Counted from the stretch's first letter, positions 25,971-34,969 are shown. The stretch: 64,000 bases of DNA from Izemoplasma sp964435595 (GCA_964435595.1 CAYSZV010000006.1:1-64000); one strand, 5' to 3'. The notes: generated by a model from the letters alone, not told the origin. Numbers and translations: made by a program.

Positions 25971-26606
25971 ATGAAAAAAAGAATTAAATTTAATAAAACT
26001 GATTTGGACTTATTATCAAAGAATTCATCCGAAATGAAAGCTTTGATCGATTTAATAGGTGATATCGAAACATATGCAATGAAAGATCCTTTTGTATCAT
26101 TGATATCACAGATTGTGTATCAATCCATATCATTCAAAGCAGCTACAACTATTTGGGAACGTATCTATGATGCTTATTTTCCCCTTACCCCAAGAAAATT
26201 ATTGGACATCCCTTTTGAAGAACTAAAAAGTAAAGGATTATCTCATTCAAAAACCAAGTACATCTTTAATATTGCTAATGCTTTCTTGAGCAATGAAATC
26301 AATACTAACTTCACTTCAATGACCGATGAAGATATCATAACTGAAGTAACCAAAATTAAAGGAGTCGGTAGATGGACTGCAGAAATGTTTTTAATCTTTT
26401 GTTTGGAACGTCCAAATGTCATCTCTTATGGGGATATTGCTATAAGAAAAGGTATAGAATGGCTTTATGATTTAGATCACGCTATTACTAAAGAAGAGTT
26501 TGAAAAGTATAGAGAACTTTTCTCTCCTTACAACACCACTGCTTCTCATTATCTTTGGGAAATCACAATCAGAAGTTATTGGTATAACAAGGAACACCTA
26601 AAATAA
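25971..26606 (+). CDS. AlkA-like 3-methyladenine DNA glycosylase (HhH-GPD)
   Basis: 211 residues from the ATG at 25971 (AAAAGGTG site; a GTG nine bases upstream is part of that site). Helix-hairpin-helix 'ITEVTKIKGVGRWTAEMFLIF' and the downstream catalytic Asp in 'ISYGDIAIRKG' define the HhH-GPD superfamily; 'SQIVYQSISFKAA' is the AlkA-type substrate-side motif. It removes alkylated purines in base-excision repair. It is shorter than E. coli AlkA, lacking the N-terminal extra domain, as usual in Gram-positive homologues. Monocistronic, followed by a terminator. Confidence 0.88.
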   Translation: MKKRIKFNKTDLDLLSKNSSEMKALIDLIGDIETYAMKDPFVSLISQIVYQSISFKAATTIWERIYDAYFPLTPRKLLDIPFEELKSKGLSHSKTKYIFNIANAFLSNEINTNFTSMTDEDIITEVTKIKGVGRWTAEMFLIFCLERPNVISYGDIAIRKGIEWLYDLDHAITKEEFEKYRELFSPYNTTASHYLWEITIRSYWYNKEHLK

Positions 26607-26910
26607 TACAATCACATATAGATTGAATTTAGTGATAAAACCACACTAATAATGAAACGAACCACAAAAAGTAGAAACGAATAAAAAGCCGTTTCTACTT
26701 TTTTTACAATCTAGGTCTGTAAGTATTGTAGTAAACATCCACTCATTTACGTGTGTAAAATTTTCAATATATTGGTCATGTATTAAAAATTATTTAAAGA
26801 TTATTTTTCTATTTAAAATCTTTAAAGGAATGCTTGAAATCAGGTTAATAAGGAGTATAATGAAATCGATTTAAGCAATAGTTTAATAATAAAAAAGGGA
26901 GGCAAAAGAA
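26607..26910. other. 304-bp intergenic region: terminator plus promoter
   Basis: Holds the terminator at 26666-26705 and a plus-strand promoter TTGAAA (26834-26839), 16 bp, TATAAT (26856-26861) for the downstream flavoprotein. Nothing else recognisable was seen. Confidence 0.7.
26666..26705 (+). terminator. Terminator of the AlkA-like gene
   Basis: AAAAAGTAGAAACG pairs with CGTTTCTACTTTTT across a ~10-nt loop, ending in a T-run. Confidence 0.8.
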
Positions 26911-28263
26911 GTGAATAAAGAAAAAATGGATGTTGTAGTAATTGGGGGAAGTGCAGCTGGTCTTGTTGCAGCAATGACAACCAAGTCATTTTATCCTGAT
27001 AAGAAAGTTATGGTCATTCGTAAAGAAGAAATCGTGATGATTCCATGTGGTATTCCATATATTTTTGGGACATTAGGATCATCAAGTAGCAATGTGCTAC
27101 CAGATGCTGGTCTTCAAAAATTAGGTGTTGAGATAAAAATCGATACTGTTACAAAAATTGATGTGGAAGACCATACAGTTGAAACAATTGATGGATCAAT
27201 CATTCCATATGAAAAACTGATTGTTGCAACAGGTTCTCAACCATATGTACCAGAATTTCTAAAAGGAACTGATTTAGAAAATGTATTTATAGTACCAAAG
27301 AACAAAGTGTACTTAGACTCATTCCAAGAAAAAATTAAGGATCTTAAAAAAGTAGCTGTGATCGGTGCTGGATTCATTGGTGTTGAATTATCAGATGAGT
27401 TGAATAAAACTGGAAAAGAAGTTACTTTAGTAGAATTAAAAGAACACATTTTATGTGGAGCATTCGACCAAGATTCAAGTTTGGTGGCAGAGGAATGTTT
27501 GGCAGAACGTGGTGTTAAAATTTTGACAGGTGTTGCAGTAAATGAAATCATTGGAAATGGAAAAGTGAAGGGATTGAAACTGTCCAATGGTGAAACATTG
27601 GAAGTTGATGCTGTCGTACTGTCAATCGGATATTCACCTAACAGTACATTAGCCAGAGATTCTGGTATTAGTGTAAATAAATACGGATTCATTAAATGTG
27701 ATGCATATATGAGAACACACCAAGAAGATATATTTGCTTGTGGTGATTGTGCTCAAAAACGCGACTTTGTCACTGGTAAATTAACGCCTATCATGTTGGC
27801 TTCTACTGCTTGTGCTGAAGCACGAGTTGCTGCAATGAACTTATTTGAGTTATCAACCATTAAAACATTTAACGGTACTATTAGTATTTATTCAACAAAT
27901 ATTGGGGATACTACATTCGGTGTTGCCGGAATCACTGAAACCAGAGCCAAAGCAGAAGGATTCAATATTGTCTCTGGAACATTCAAAGGCATGGATCGTC
28001 ATCCAGGTAAATTAAATAATCCTCACTATCAAACAGTTAAATTAGTAGTTGCTAGAAAATCAGGTCTCATTTTAGGTGGAGAAATAATCGGTGGTGTTAG
28101 TGCCGGTGAATTAACAAATGTATTAGGATTTATTATCCAAAACAAAATGAGCATCTCTGATGTATTGTGTTCTCAAATTGGAACACAACCTATGTTAACA
28201 GCCTCTCCGGCAGCGTATCCAATCATCAAAGCAGCGGAAGTGATTGCTAGAAAATTAGCTTAG
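26911..28263 (+). CDS. CoA-disulfide reductase / NADH oxidase-like flavoprotein
   Basis: 450 residues, GTG start eight bases after GGGAGG. FAD-binding 'VVIGGSAAGLVAA'; a single redox cysteine in 'MIPCGIPYIF', as in CoA-disulfide reductases and Nox-type enzymes rather than the CxxxxC of glutathione reductase; NAD(P)-binding 'VAVIGAGFIGVELSDEL'; second FAD motif 'IFACGDCAQ'; and a C-terminal dimerisation domain with 'GVSAGELTNVLGFII'. Probable role: thiol redox balance or oxygen/peroxide defence with NAD(P)H. The exact substrate (CoA disulfide, persulfide, O2) cannot be read from the sequence. Promoter at 26834-26861. Confidence 0.85.
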   Translation: MNKEKMDVVVIGGSAAGLVAAMTTKSFYPDKKVMVIRKEEIVMIPCGIPYIFGTLGSSSSNVLPDAGLQKLGVEIKIDTVTKIDVEDHTVETIDGSIIPYEKLIVATGSQPYVPEFLKGTDLENVFIVPKNKVYLDSFQEKIKDLKKVAVIGAGFIGVELSDELNKTGKEVTLVELKEHILCGAFDQDSSLVAEECLAERGVKILTGVAVNEIIGNGKVKGLKLSNGETLEVDAVVLSIGYSPNSTLARDSGISVNKYGFIKCDAYMRTHQEDIFACGDCAQKRDFVTGKLTPIMLASTACAEARVAAMNLFELSTIKTFNGTISIYSTNIGDTTFGVAGITETRAKAEGFNIVSGTFKGMDRHPGKLNNPHYQTVKLVVARKSGLILGGEIIGGVSAGELTNVLGFIIQNKMSISDVLCSQIGTQPMLTASPAAYPIIKAAEVIARKLA

Positions 28264-28350
28264 TACCCTTCGGAAGGGGTATGTGATTACTCCCCTCTTA
28301 CAACATTGTGAATATTCTTTAACTGGGAGTTTTCCTGAACATATATGATA

Positions 28351-28381
28351 AAAAAAGTAATCTTCGCAGATTACTTTTTTT
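28351..28381. terminator. Bidirectional terminator between the flavoprotein and degV genes
   Basis: AAAAAAGTAATCT/AGATTACTTTTTT with a TCGC loop, between convergent genes. Confidence 0.88.
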
Positions 28382-28423
28382 CATACAATCATTTTATAAC
28401 TTTCTATGAGTAAAAATCTATTC

Positions 28424-29272
28424 TTAACGTCTTACCCAGCCAACACCTACAGTATTCGGTCCTGTATGAACACTAATAACTGGAGATAGTTCGCATATTT
28501 CTATGTCCCGATTTGGATGAATCAATCGAATGGAATCCTGTACTTTTAATGCATTTTCAAGTCCATTTGCGTGCGCAATCATTATTTTCGCATTATCGTT
28601 CAAATCAGCTTCTACCAAAATAGAAAGCACTTCTAAATATGCTTTGTTTAGGGTTCTTACTTTTTTTCTTAAATTTATATATCCATTTTCAAAATGTAGT
28701 ATCGGCTTAATTTTTAGTAGTGCACCAACAATGGCACCCATATTGTTTACTCTTCCCGTTCTACCGAGATGTCTCAAATCATCTACTACTAAATATATTT
28801 CACTTTGATCTCTTAATTTTACTAAATGTTTTAATATCAAGTCAACTTTTGATCCCTTTTGCGAAAGCTTTACCGCTTCTTCTACATACACTTTTTGAAT
28901 TACCGAAGTATGCAAACTATCAAACACTTCAATTTTTTTATCTGTAATTTGTTTTGCTGCAAGTAATCCAGTATTGTACGTACCACTGATATTCGAACTA
29001 ATGGTTATATATAGAATTTCATCGTACTTTGTTACTAAATCTTCAAACAACTCCAAAACAGCTCCAACACTCGGCTGTGAAGTTGTAGGTAAGAACTCTA
29101 TATTCTTTATTTTTTCAAAAAACTCACTACTCTTTATATCTATACCATCTCGATATACCTCATCTTCACCAAACAAGATTTGAAGAGGTACTGTATAAAG
29201 GTTTTCATTATCTTGTATATATTTATCATTCATCGTTGCTGTAGAGTCAGTTACAATTGCTATTTTCCTCAC
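28424..29272 (-). CDS. DegV family fatty-acid-binding protein (1)
   Basis: 282 residues, GTG start after AAGGTGATTTAA. N-terminal 'IAIVTDSTATM', 'TTSQPSVGAVLELFE', 'ITISSNISGTYNTG', and C-terminal 'VISVHTGPNTVGVG' are the DegV signature blocks that line the fatty acid pocket. DegV/FakB-type proteins bind an acyl chain and present it to the FakA kinase for incorporation into phospholipid; whether this copy works with a kinase is not shown here. A second DegV gene lies at 33944-34795. Confidence 0.9.
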   Translation of the reverse strand: MRKIAIVTDSTATMNDKYIQDNENLYTVPLQILFGEDEVYRDGIDIKSSEFFEKIKNIEFLPTTSQPSVGAVLELFEDLVTKYDEILYITISSNISGTYNTGLLAAKQITDKKIEVFDSLHTSVIQKVYVEEAVKLSQKGSKVDLILKHLVKLRDQSEIYLVVDDLRHLGRTGRVNNMGAIVGALLKIKPILHFENGYINLRKKVRTLNKAYLEVLSILVEADLNDNAKIMIAHANGLENALKVQDSIRLIHPNRDIEICELSPVISVHTGPNTVGVGWVRR

Positions 29273-29394
29273 TTAAATCACCTTCTCATACTGATTATAA
29301 ATGACTTCATCAATAACTACAATGCCTAATGTGATAGACTACTTATTTTTATATTAAATTGATTCTTTACTAATCCTAAATTTTATTACAATTA

Positions 29395-29424
29395 AAAGGC
29401 ACTCCATTCATTGGAGTGCCTTTG
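29395..29424 (-). terminator. Intrinsic terminator of small transcript A
   Basis: AAAGGCACTCCA/TGGAGTGCCTTT perfect stem with a TTCA loop; T's follow on the minus strand. Confidence 0.8.
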
Positions 29425-29457
29425 CTTTTCATACAATTACTTTAGATATTCATTAAA

Positions 29458-29529
29458 TTAGATAGATTCAAAAATCTTAAACTCTCCCCAAGTAGCTGTA
29501 TTTTTACCTTTGCTTTTAGATTCATACAT
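29458..29529 (-). CDS. Possible 23-residue peptide or gene remnant
   Basis: Reads MYESKSKGKN then TATWGEFKIFESI: a balanced, protein-like composition in a low-GC spacer. It lies within a putative transcript with promoter TTGATA (29579-29584), 18 bp, TATAAT (29555-29560) and terminator 29395-29424. The ribosome site is weak (AAGAG about 15 nt upstream). It may be a small peptide, a sRNA with a fortuitous frame or a relic of a longer gene. Confidence 0.25.
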   Translation of the reverse strand: MYESKSKGKNTATWGEFKIFESI

Positions 29530-29640
29530 CTGCTTGGTATTTTGCTCTTATTCAATTATAGAATACAATTACTGCAAGTATCAAGTTATAGTTGCACGCT
29601 TGCCTTCTCATTCATAAGTAAAGTATAATAACTATTTACA

Positions 29641-29796
29641 ATAGAAAAGAGATATCCGAAGATATCTCCATAAATTAGAATCCTTATGCAGTGCTGGAAA
29701 ACACTACCAGAGACTAAATCTACTCTAGGATCCGTTGATAGGTTAGATAGCCCATATGCTAAGACGGCAATCAAAGCATACTTTAAATCCTAGTGC
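29641..29796 (-). ncRNA. Candidate structured small RNA (~155 nt)
   Basis: Promoter TTGATT (plus 29825-29830), 16 bp, TATCAT (29803-29808). The 3' end is a UUCG-capped terminator GATATC-TTCG-GATATC plus T-run (29645-29668). Internal complementarity: CTAGGAT near the 5' end with ATCCTAG further in, a GTATGCT/AGCATAT hairpin inside it, and GTAGTG/CACTGC downstream. It is separated from the next gene by another terminator, so it looks free-standing. Not recognised as 6S, SRP, RNase P, tmRNA or a known riboswitch. Confidence 0.4.
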
Positions 29797-29947
29797 TTGA
29801 TAATGATACCATAAATATTTATATAATCAAATACATTATGCATTTTTTCTTTTGAATATCATTTTTGTATGATTGTGAAAGAAAAAAATCTATGCTATTA
29901 TATATACTAATCAAGCTCTTTTATTGATTCATAAAGGATGGAATATT

Positions 29948-30892
29948 ATGAACATTTTAAACTCTACTTCAACTCCAAAATATCTTTACTTGATATCCTC
30001 GAGACGTGAGTACAATGAATTATGTGCAATGGAAATGAGATATATTTTCGGACCAACTTCTCACAACAATTATCATTTGACAGATTCTCTCATTGATATC
30101 AAGAGGAGTGTGTTTTTAAAGGGTGTTATCTCTATTCTTTATAAGCACAACTCAATTAAGGCTATCGAACAAATGATGATTGAAGATGCTTTATCTTTTG
30201 ACAACTATAAGATTTCCTATCATAAATTTGATGAAGTATCTTACCAAACTAGATTAAATGCGATGCGTACATTAGGTACTACAATTCAAGGTGATTTTGC
30301 TATTAGTAATCCAAAGACTGAATTTCTATTAACAATGATTAAAGGAGAATGGATATTTGGAATTCTCAAACGAAATCCTAACGAATGGAAACATAGAATT
30401 AAAAAACCATTCAGTTATTCTCATAGTCTAGATATTAAAATTGCTAAGGCTGCGATTAACATTGTGATCCATAATAATTTTAATCTTTCTTTAATTGATC
30501 CTTGCTGTGGTATTGGAACAGTTGTAATTGAAGGGAGATTCTCCTCTATCAATACCAAAGGATATGAGATTAATCCAATGGTAAAGCACAAATGTAACTT
30601 AAATTTAAAACATTACAATCTAATACCCGATGTATCCTTAACAGATATGATACAAACAACAGAACATTTTGATGTAGCAATCCTCGATTTACCTTATGGT
30701 CATTATTCAAACATAACAACTGAAGAGCAATTATCTTTGATACGAAAAACCAAAGAAATTAGTTGCAAAACTCTAATAATCACGATGGAAGATATGAGTG
30801 GTTTAATTGAAAGCACAGGATTAAAAATTTTAGATTCATGTAAAATAAAAAAATCAAATACTTTCACACGACATATAACTCTTTGTACGTAA
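29948..30892 (+). CDS. TRM11-like RNA methylase (UPF0020-type)
   Basis: 314 residues from the ATG at 29948 (AAGGATGGAATATT). The N-terminal ~160 residues are THUMP-like, with 'NELCAMEMRYIFG'; then an SAM-dependent methylase domain with motif I 'LIDPCCGIGTVVIEG', 'GYEINPMVKHKC' and motif IV 'VAILDLPYGHY' (D/N-PPY-like LPYG), as in TRM11/UPF0020 enzymes that methylate guanosine N2 in tRNA or rRNA. The exact target nucleotide is unknown. Monocistronic with its own terminator. Confidence 0.82.
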   Translation: MNILNSTSTPKYLYLISSRREYNELCAMEMRYIFGPTSHNNYHLTDSLIDIKRSVFLKGVISILYKHNSIKAIEQMMIEDALSFDNYKISYHKFDEVSYQTRLNAMRTLGTTIQGDFAISNPKTEFLLTMIKGEWIFGILKRNPNEWKHRIKKPFSYSHSLDIKIAKAAINIVIHNNFNLSLIDPCCGIGTVVIEGRFSSINTKGYEINPMVKHKCNLNLKHYNLIPDVSLTDMIQTTEHFDVAILDLPYGHYSNITTEEQLSLIRKTKEISCKTLIITMEDMSGLIESTGLKILDSCKIKKSNTFTRHITLCT

Positions 30893-30893
30893 T

Positions 30894-30920
30894 AAACAGG
30901 AATTGTGTTCCTGTTTTTTT
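30894..30920 (+). terminator. Terminator of the methylase gene
   Basis: AAACAGGAA/TTCCTGTTT stem with a TTGTG loop and T-run. Confidence 0.85.
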
Positions 30921-31096
30921 ATTGAATTATAATTAAAAACATCAATTATACCACTAGTATTATCTTGAAAGTATTAGTTTGATAATGAAACAAATAATGA
31001 TATAATAATATTGTATTTTTAAAAAAAGGAGCAATTATTATAAATAACGAGAAAATATAATTAATTGCAATAAGTATATATTGCGAGGTGACAAAG

Positions 31097-31540
31097 ATGG
31101 ATAATTCAGCTGCAAATGGAGTTAAAGAATATGAATTTTCTAGAAATGTAGATTTTATAGACACTCCTTTGATTGAAGTAAAAAAGGAACTTATGAAAAA
31201 GAAAATACAGTTAAATTCAACATACAACAATAAGATGTTGTCTACAGAAAATTTGTACAAATATGTCGTCGAATTAGAAGATTACCTTGAAAATGAGACT
31301 ATTGCAAGAAAAAAAATAGAATCAGATTTTAAAGATTCGATGAGAATCTGTAATTTATTAATCAGTTCTTCTATTTTTGTCTTTGTTGTATTTGGTGTAT
31401 TTGCAATATTGGCAAGTAATTTACTATTAGGAATTATTGCAATAATCAATGGATTGATTTTTAGTATTATGATTTATTATAAGAATACAATACAAAAAAA
31501 TATAGAAACAAAGAACAATATAAGAAAAGAGATGACCTAA
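31097..31540 (+). CDS. Two-helix membrane protein, unknown
   Basis: 147 residues from the ATG at 31097, preceded by GCGAGGTGACAAAG (the in-frame GTG at 31088 is part of that site). The N-terminal ~95 residues are charged and helical, with a short coiled-coil-like stretch. Two adjacent membrane helices (~98-117 and 119-138) then lead to a basic C-terminus. The stop overlaps the next ATG (TAATG), so translation is coupled to the 31540-32304 gene. I do not recognise the family; it may anchor or assemble its partner. Confidence 0.6.
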   Translation: MDNSAANGVKEYEFSRNVDFIDTPLIEVKKELMKKKIQLNSTYNNKMLSTENLYKYVVELEDYLENETIARKKIESDFKDSMRICNLLISSSIFVFVVFGVFAILASNLLLGIIAIINGLIFSIMIYYKNTIQKNIETKNNIRKEMT

Positions 31541-32304
31541 TGAGTGGATTTTTCGCAACTAAAATACCGTTAGCAATTGCCGGACTACTTATCACAACTA
31601 CAGCCGGGATAGGAATATCGGTTGCAACAGAGGAATTAAGTATCAATTGGGATGGAACTGATGAGTTAACAGAAGTAGAGGAAATAGTAGTTCAACTTGT
31701 TTCTGATATTACAGAACTTGATACAGAAATCGCATTATTAACCGATGAAATCGCCAACAACGAAGCGGATGCGTTGGCATTACAAGCCGAAATTGACGCC
31801 CTAACAATTGAAAGAAACGAACTGGAAGTTGAGTTAACTGAAGCAAATGATGAACTAGCACAATTCAAAATAGATATCTGTACTGTTATAGATACACTCC
31901 CACCAACACAAAGAGTCAAATATGATGAATGGTGTGGAGTTTATGGAGAAGGAATTCCTGATCCTCCAGGTGATTATTTAGAAGGTACTTATACTGCAAC
32001 TGTTTATGCAGTAAACTACAGTTCGTTTAATGATGAAGACTATACAACGGTAACAATTATTGTTGATGAGAATGGTGATATTATAAGTGTTGTATTCGAC
32101 GTTTATACAACTGGTGGAGAAAGTAAATATTCTGAAACTTACGCTACATGGCTCAATTGGGATACCCAAGCAGACGCTGTTGTTGCAACTATCATCAGTG
32201 ATCAAACAGCTGACAACATCGATGCTATCGCAAGTGTATCAATTAGTATTAGTGGGTTTGAATTAGCATTTAATACTGCAATCGCTGACGCAATACCTGA
32301 ATAG
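31540..32304 (+). CDS. Exported coiled-coil protein with degenerate FMN-binding-like domain
   Basis: 254 residues. A membrane/signal segment (~8-30), an acidic coiled coil (~40-105, heptads rich in Glu/Leu/Ala), a two-Cys segment (C114, C131), then ~110 residues beginning 'YLEGTYTATVYAVNYSS'. The latter resembles the PplA/FMN-binding fold: 'VTIIVDENGDIISVVFD', 'ESKYS', and a final 'DAIASVSISISGFELAFNTAIADA'-type helix. In true FMN domains this place reads DAVSGAT with flavin on Thr; here it is IASVS, so covalent FMN attachment is unlikely. Coupled to the upstream membrane protein. Confidence 0.6.
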   Translation: MSGFFATKIPLAIAGLLITTTAGIGISVATEELSINWDGTDELTEVEEIVVQLVSDITELDTEIALLTDEIANNEADALALQAEIDALTIERNELEVELTEANDELAQFKIDICTVIDTLPPTQRVKYDEWCGVYGEGIPDPPGDYLEGTYTATVYAVNYSSFNDEDYTTVTIIVDENGDIISVVFDVYTTGGESKYSETYATWLNWDTQADAVVATIISDQTADNIDAIASVSISISGFELAFNTAIADAIPE

Positions 32305-32314
32305 GTGAAATTTT

Positions 32315-32352
32315 TAAAAGGTTGTTCATATCAAAATGAACAACCTTTTTTA
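32315..32352 (+). terminator. Terminator after the coiled-coil protein gene
   Basis: Perfect 14-bp stem AAAAGGTTGTTCAT/ATGAACAACCTTTT with a short loop and T-run; also usable by the convergent selO transcript. Confidence 0.88.
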
Positions 32353-32371
32353 TTTTGTAAATGACAAACAA

Positions 32372-33829
32372 TTATGTTCCGCAATATGTTACATATTCTT
32401 TGCTGTTTTTATTCGATTTTGTAAAATTATTTTCATGTTTGATTAGATAATCAAATGGTTTCTGAACTTTTTCAAGAATCTCGTTATAAAGTGAAAAATC
32501 ATTTTGTTTTGCAGCTTTATTTAAGGCTTCTTCAACAATATGGTTTCTAGGAATAATACTCGGATTCGATTTCTTCATTAATGTAATTCTTTCTATAATA
32601 TCCATTTGTCTGTATCCAAGTGCTCTAGTCCATTTAATAAACCATTCATTCCATTCTTTGGTTTTATAGAATGGCAACTCTTCAAACGCATGTAAGGAAA
32701 GCGAGACAAATGTATTTGTATAGTCTGCTTCATACTTCTCCATCATATCTAAGAGTTCATCTACGATAAGTTTATCTTCTTCAGTAGGATTTTTGATACC
32801 GATTTTTGAAGCCATATTTTTCAATAAGAATTGTTGAAAGTAACTACCATATTTTTGTAGTTCATTATTCGCAATTTGAACTGCCTCTTCTTTTTCACGA
32901 GATAACAGTTCTAGTATCGTTTCTGCAAATCTTGCAAGATTCCATGAACCGATATAGGGTTGATTTTGATAAGCATATCTCCCCTGAGTATCTATCGAAC
33001 TAAACACGGTTTTTTGATCATATGTATCCATAAATGCACATGGACCGTAATCAATCGTTTCGCCTGATATTAACATATTATCTGTATTCATTACTCCATG
33101 AATAAAACCTACACTTTGCCATTTGGCAATCAAAGATGCTTGTCTTTTTATTACTTGATGTAAAAATTCTTGATATTTGTTATTTGTATCAACCAATTCT
33201 TTGTAATGTCTATTTATTGTATAGTCTGCCAATTCTTTTACCACTTCTATTCCACCATAAGCTTTTGCATATTCAAAGGTTCCAACTCTTATATGGCTAC
33301 TAGCAACTCTCGTAAGAATTGCACCCTCTTCATATTGTGATCTTCTGATTTGCTCATTTGTTTTTATGATCGCCAGTGATCTTGTTGTCGGAACATCAAG
33401 TGCATGCAATGCTTCACTAATTACGTATTCTCGTAACATTGAATACAAGGTAGCTTTTCCATCACCCTTTCTAGAGTAGGGTGTAGTACCTGAACCTTTT
33501 AGTTGAAGATCAAATCGTTTTTTATCACTCGTGACATGTTCACCTAACATTAAAGCTCTTCCATCACCAAGCATCGTGAAATGAGCGTATTGATGGCCTG
33601 CGTATGCTTGAGCAAACAAGGGACCAAATTCATTGGTCGTACCAGATAAAAATGCATTCCCTTTTTTACTACTTAAAAAATCTATATCAAGTTCTAACTC
33701 GTTCGCTAATTCTTTATTTAATACTATAAGTTCTGGATTGTTGACAATTTTTGGTTCAATTGGTGAAACCATTTTACTATTTAAATCTAAATAGGTGTTG
33801 TCGAAATTAAGTCCATTATTCATTTTCAT
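32372..33829 (-). CDS. selO: SelO/YdiU-family protein adenylyltransferase (AMPylator)
   Basis: 485 residues from the ATG at 33829 (GGGGTGATTTAT site; a GTG at 33838 belongs to the site). Pseudokinase-fold motifs: 'FDLQLKGSGTTPYSRKGDG', 'LREYVISEALHALDVPTTRSL', 'FIHGVMNTDNM' and 'IDYGPCAFMD'. The C-terminus ends 'YCGT', where eukaryotic SelO has selenocysteine near the end. SelO transfers AMP from ATP to proteins and has been linked to redox stress responses. Monocistronic. Confidence 0.93.
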   Translation of the reverse strand: MKMNNGLNFDNTYLDLNSKMVSPIEPKIVNNPELIVLNKELANELELDIDFLSSKKGNAFLSGTTNEFGPLFAQAYAGHQYAHFTMLGDGRALMLGEHVTSDKKRFDLQLKGSGTTPYSRKGDGKATLYSMLREYVISEALHALDVPTTRSLAIIKTNEQIRRSQYEEGAILTRVASSHIRVGTFEYAKAYGGIEVVKELADYTINRHYKELVDTNNKYQEFLHQVIKRQASLIAKWQSVGFIHGVMNTDNMLISGETIDYGPCAFMDTYDQKTVFSSIDTQGRYAYQNQPYIGSWNLARFAETILELLSREKEEAVQIANNELQKYGSYFQQFLLKNMASKIGIKNPTEEDKLIVDELLDMMEKYEADYTNTFVSLSLHAFEELPFYKTKEWNEWFIKWTRALGYRQMDIIERITLMKKSNPSIIPRNHIVEEALNKAAKQNDFSLYNEILEKVQKPFDYLIKHENNFTKSNKNSKEYVTYCGT

Positions 33830-33921
33830 ATAAATCACCCCATTGGTACTATAAGTATAGTACGTGTGAAATAATTTATCTAATATTGTGCTTTAATTAT
33901 CAAACAATCACAGTGAAATTA

Positions 33922-33946
33922 AAAAAACCATATAAATGGTTTTTTA
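33922..33946. terminator. Terminator of degV gene 2
   Basis: AAAAAACCA/TGGTTTTTT stem, 6-nt loop, overlapping the 3' end of the minus-strand gene. Confidence 0.75.
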
Positions 33947-34795
33947 TTTTTCTGCTTTTTTAACAATAAATGCAAACATCTCAGGACCTGTGTGAATTCC
34001 AAGGACCGGAGTTAATTGTACTACATTTATGCTTTTAGTATTCAATTCGAACTCCATTTTCATTTTTAGTTTTTCAGCTTTTTCAATGTTTGTACCGTAA
34101 TGAATCGTTACATCAACAGGGTTATCATGAAACTTCTTCTTAATCTCTGCTCTCATTGAATTAAGCGCTCTAGTAATACCAAAACCTTTTGTAAGGGTTT
34201 CGTATACCCCTTCATCACTAACATAAATAACTGGTTTTACTTTTAGCAACTCACCAATCGTACCTTCTACTTTACCTATTCTGCCACCTTGACGCAAATA
34301 TTTCAAAGTCTCTACAGTAAATAAAGCTAAGCTATCTTCATATCGTAATTGGTTCAAATCAGCGATAATTCTTGATACACTCTTTCCTTCTTCAATACTT
34401 TGGATTGCTTTTTTCACTAGATACCCTAAAGCCATAGAAAGTGTTTTAGAATCATACATATGAATATTAATATCTTGGTGTTCTTGTGCTATGTTGTTAA
34501 ACCCATTAAAGGTTCCACTTAAACCACTTGATATAGTAATAACTATAATATCTGTATATCCAGCTTTTTTAAACTTTTTAATCGCTTTTTCAAAATCTTC
34601 TAAAGAAGGAAGACTCGTTGTTACTTTTGTTTCATCTAATTTCTTATAAACTGTTTCATAGTCCACTTCAACCAAATCACGATAGAATTTTCCATCATAA
34701 GATATCATTAGTGGAGTCATTTCAAGATTACTTTGGGCTTTTATATAGCCCATATCCAGATTACTACTTGAATCTGTAATTACTGCAATTTTCAT
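33944..34795 (-). CDS. DegV family fatty-acid-binding protein (2)
   Basis: 283 residues from the ATG at 34795 (GAGGAGTGATAGT site). Blocks 'IAVITDSSSNLDMGY', 'TTSLPSLEDFEKAI', 'VITISSGLSGTFNGF' and 'VLGIHTGPEMFAF' define DegV/FakB proteins. It differs enough from the copy at 28424-29272 to suggest a different acyl-chain preference, as FakB1/FakB2 have. A stand-alone gene. Confidence 0.9.
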   Translation of the reverse strand: MKIAVITDSSSNLDMGYIKAQSNLEMTPLMISYDGKFYRDLVEVDYETVYKKLDETKVTTSLPSLEDFEKAIKKFKKAGYTDIIVITISSGLSGTFNGFNNIAQEHQDINIHMYDSKTLSMALGYLVKKAIQSIEEGKSVSRIIADLNQLRYEDSLALFTVETLKYLRQGGRIGKVEGTIGELLKVKPVIYVSDEGVYETLTKGFGITRALNSMRAEIKKKFHDNPVDVTIHYGTNIEKAEKLKMKMEFELNTKSINVVQLTPVLGIHTGPEMFAFIVKKAEK

Positions 34796-34969
34796 ACTAT
34801 CACTCCTCATTCATAATATACCCTTAATTACTCTATCTGTCAAAGTAATTTATCATTATTAAACAAAATATAGATATTGTATTATATATTCTTCATATTA
34901 TGTGATTGCTACATTAATAAAAGAAGGTATCAAAACCCTCTCGCACAAAAGAAAAGTAATGCAAAAATA

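Larger units (their letters stand above)
29273..29947. other. 675-bp intergenic region with two candidate small transcripts
   Basis: No convincing long gene. It contains two minus-strand promoter-to-terminator units: ~29395-29548 and ~29641-29796 (separate entries). A 62-codon frame at 29586-29774 coincides with the second unit and has no ribosome site, so I do not call it. The plus-strand promoter region of the methylase gene lies at ~29890-29947. Confidence 0.6.

Noticed and set aside
29586..29774. 62-codon minus-strand frame in the 675-bp spacer
   Set aside because: No ribosome site; it runs across a UUCG terminator hairpin and the body of a better-supported structured transcript, so the frame is probably fortuitous.
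31540..32304. Functional FMN-binding (PplA-type) flavoprotein
   Set aside because: The SGAT attachment motif is replaced by IASVS, so covalent flavin is unlikely; only a fold resemblance is claimed.
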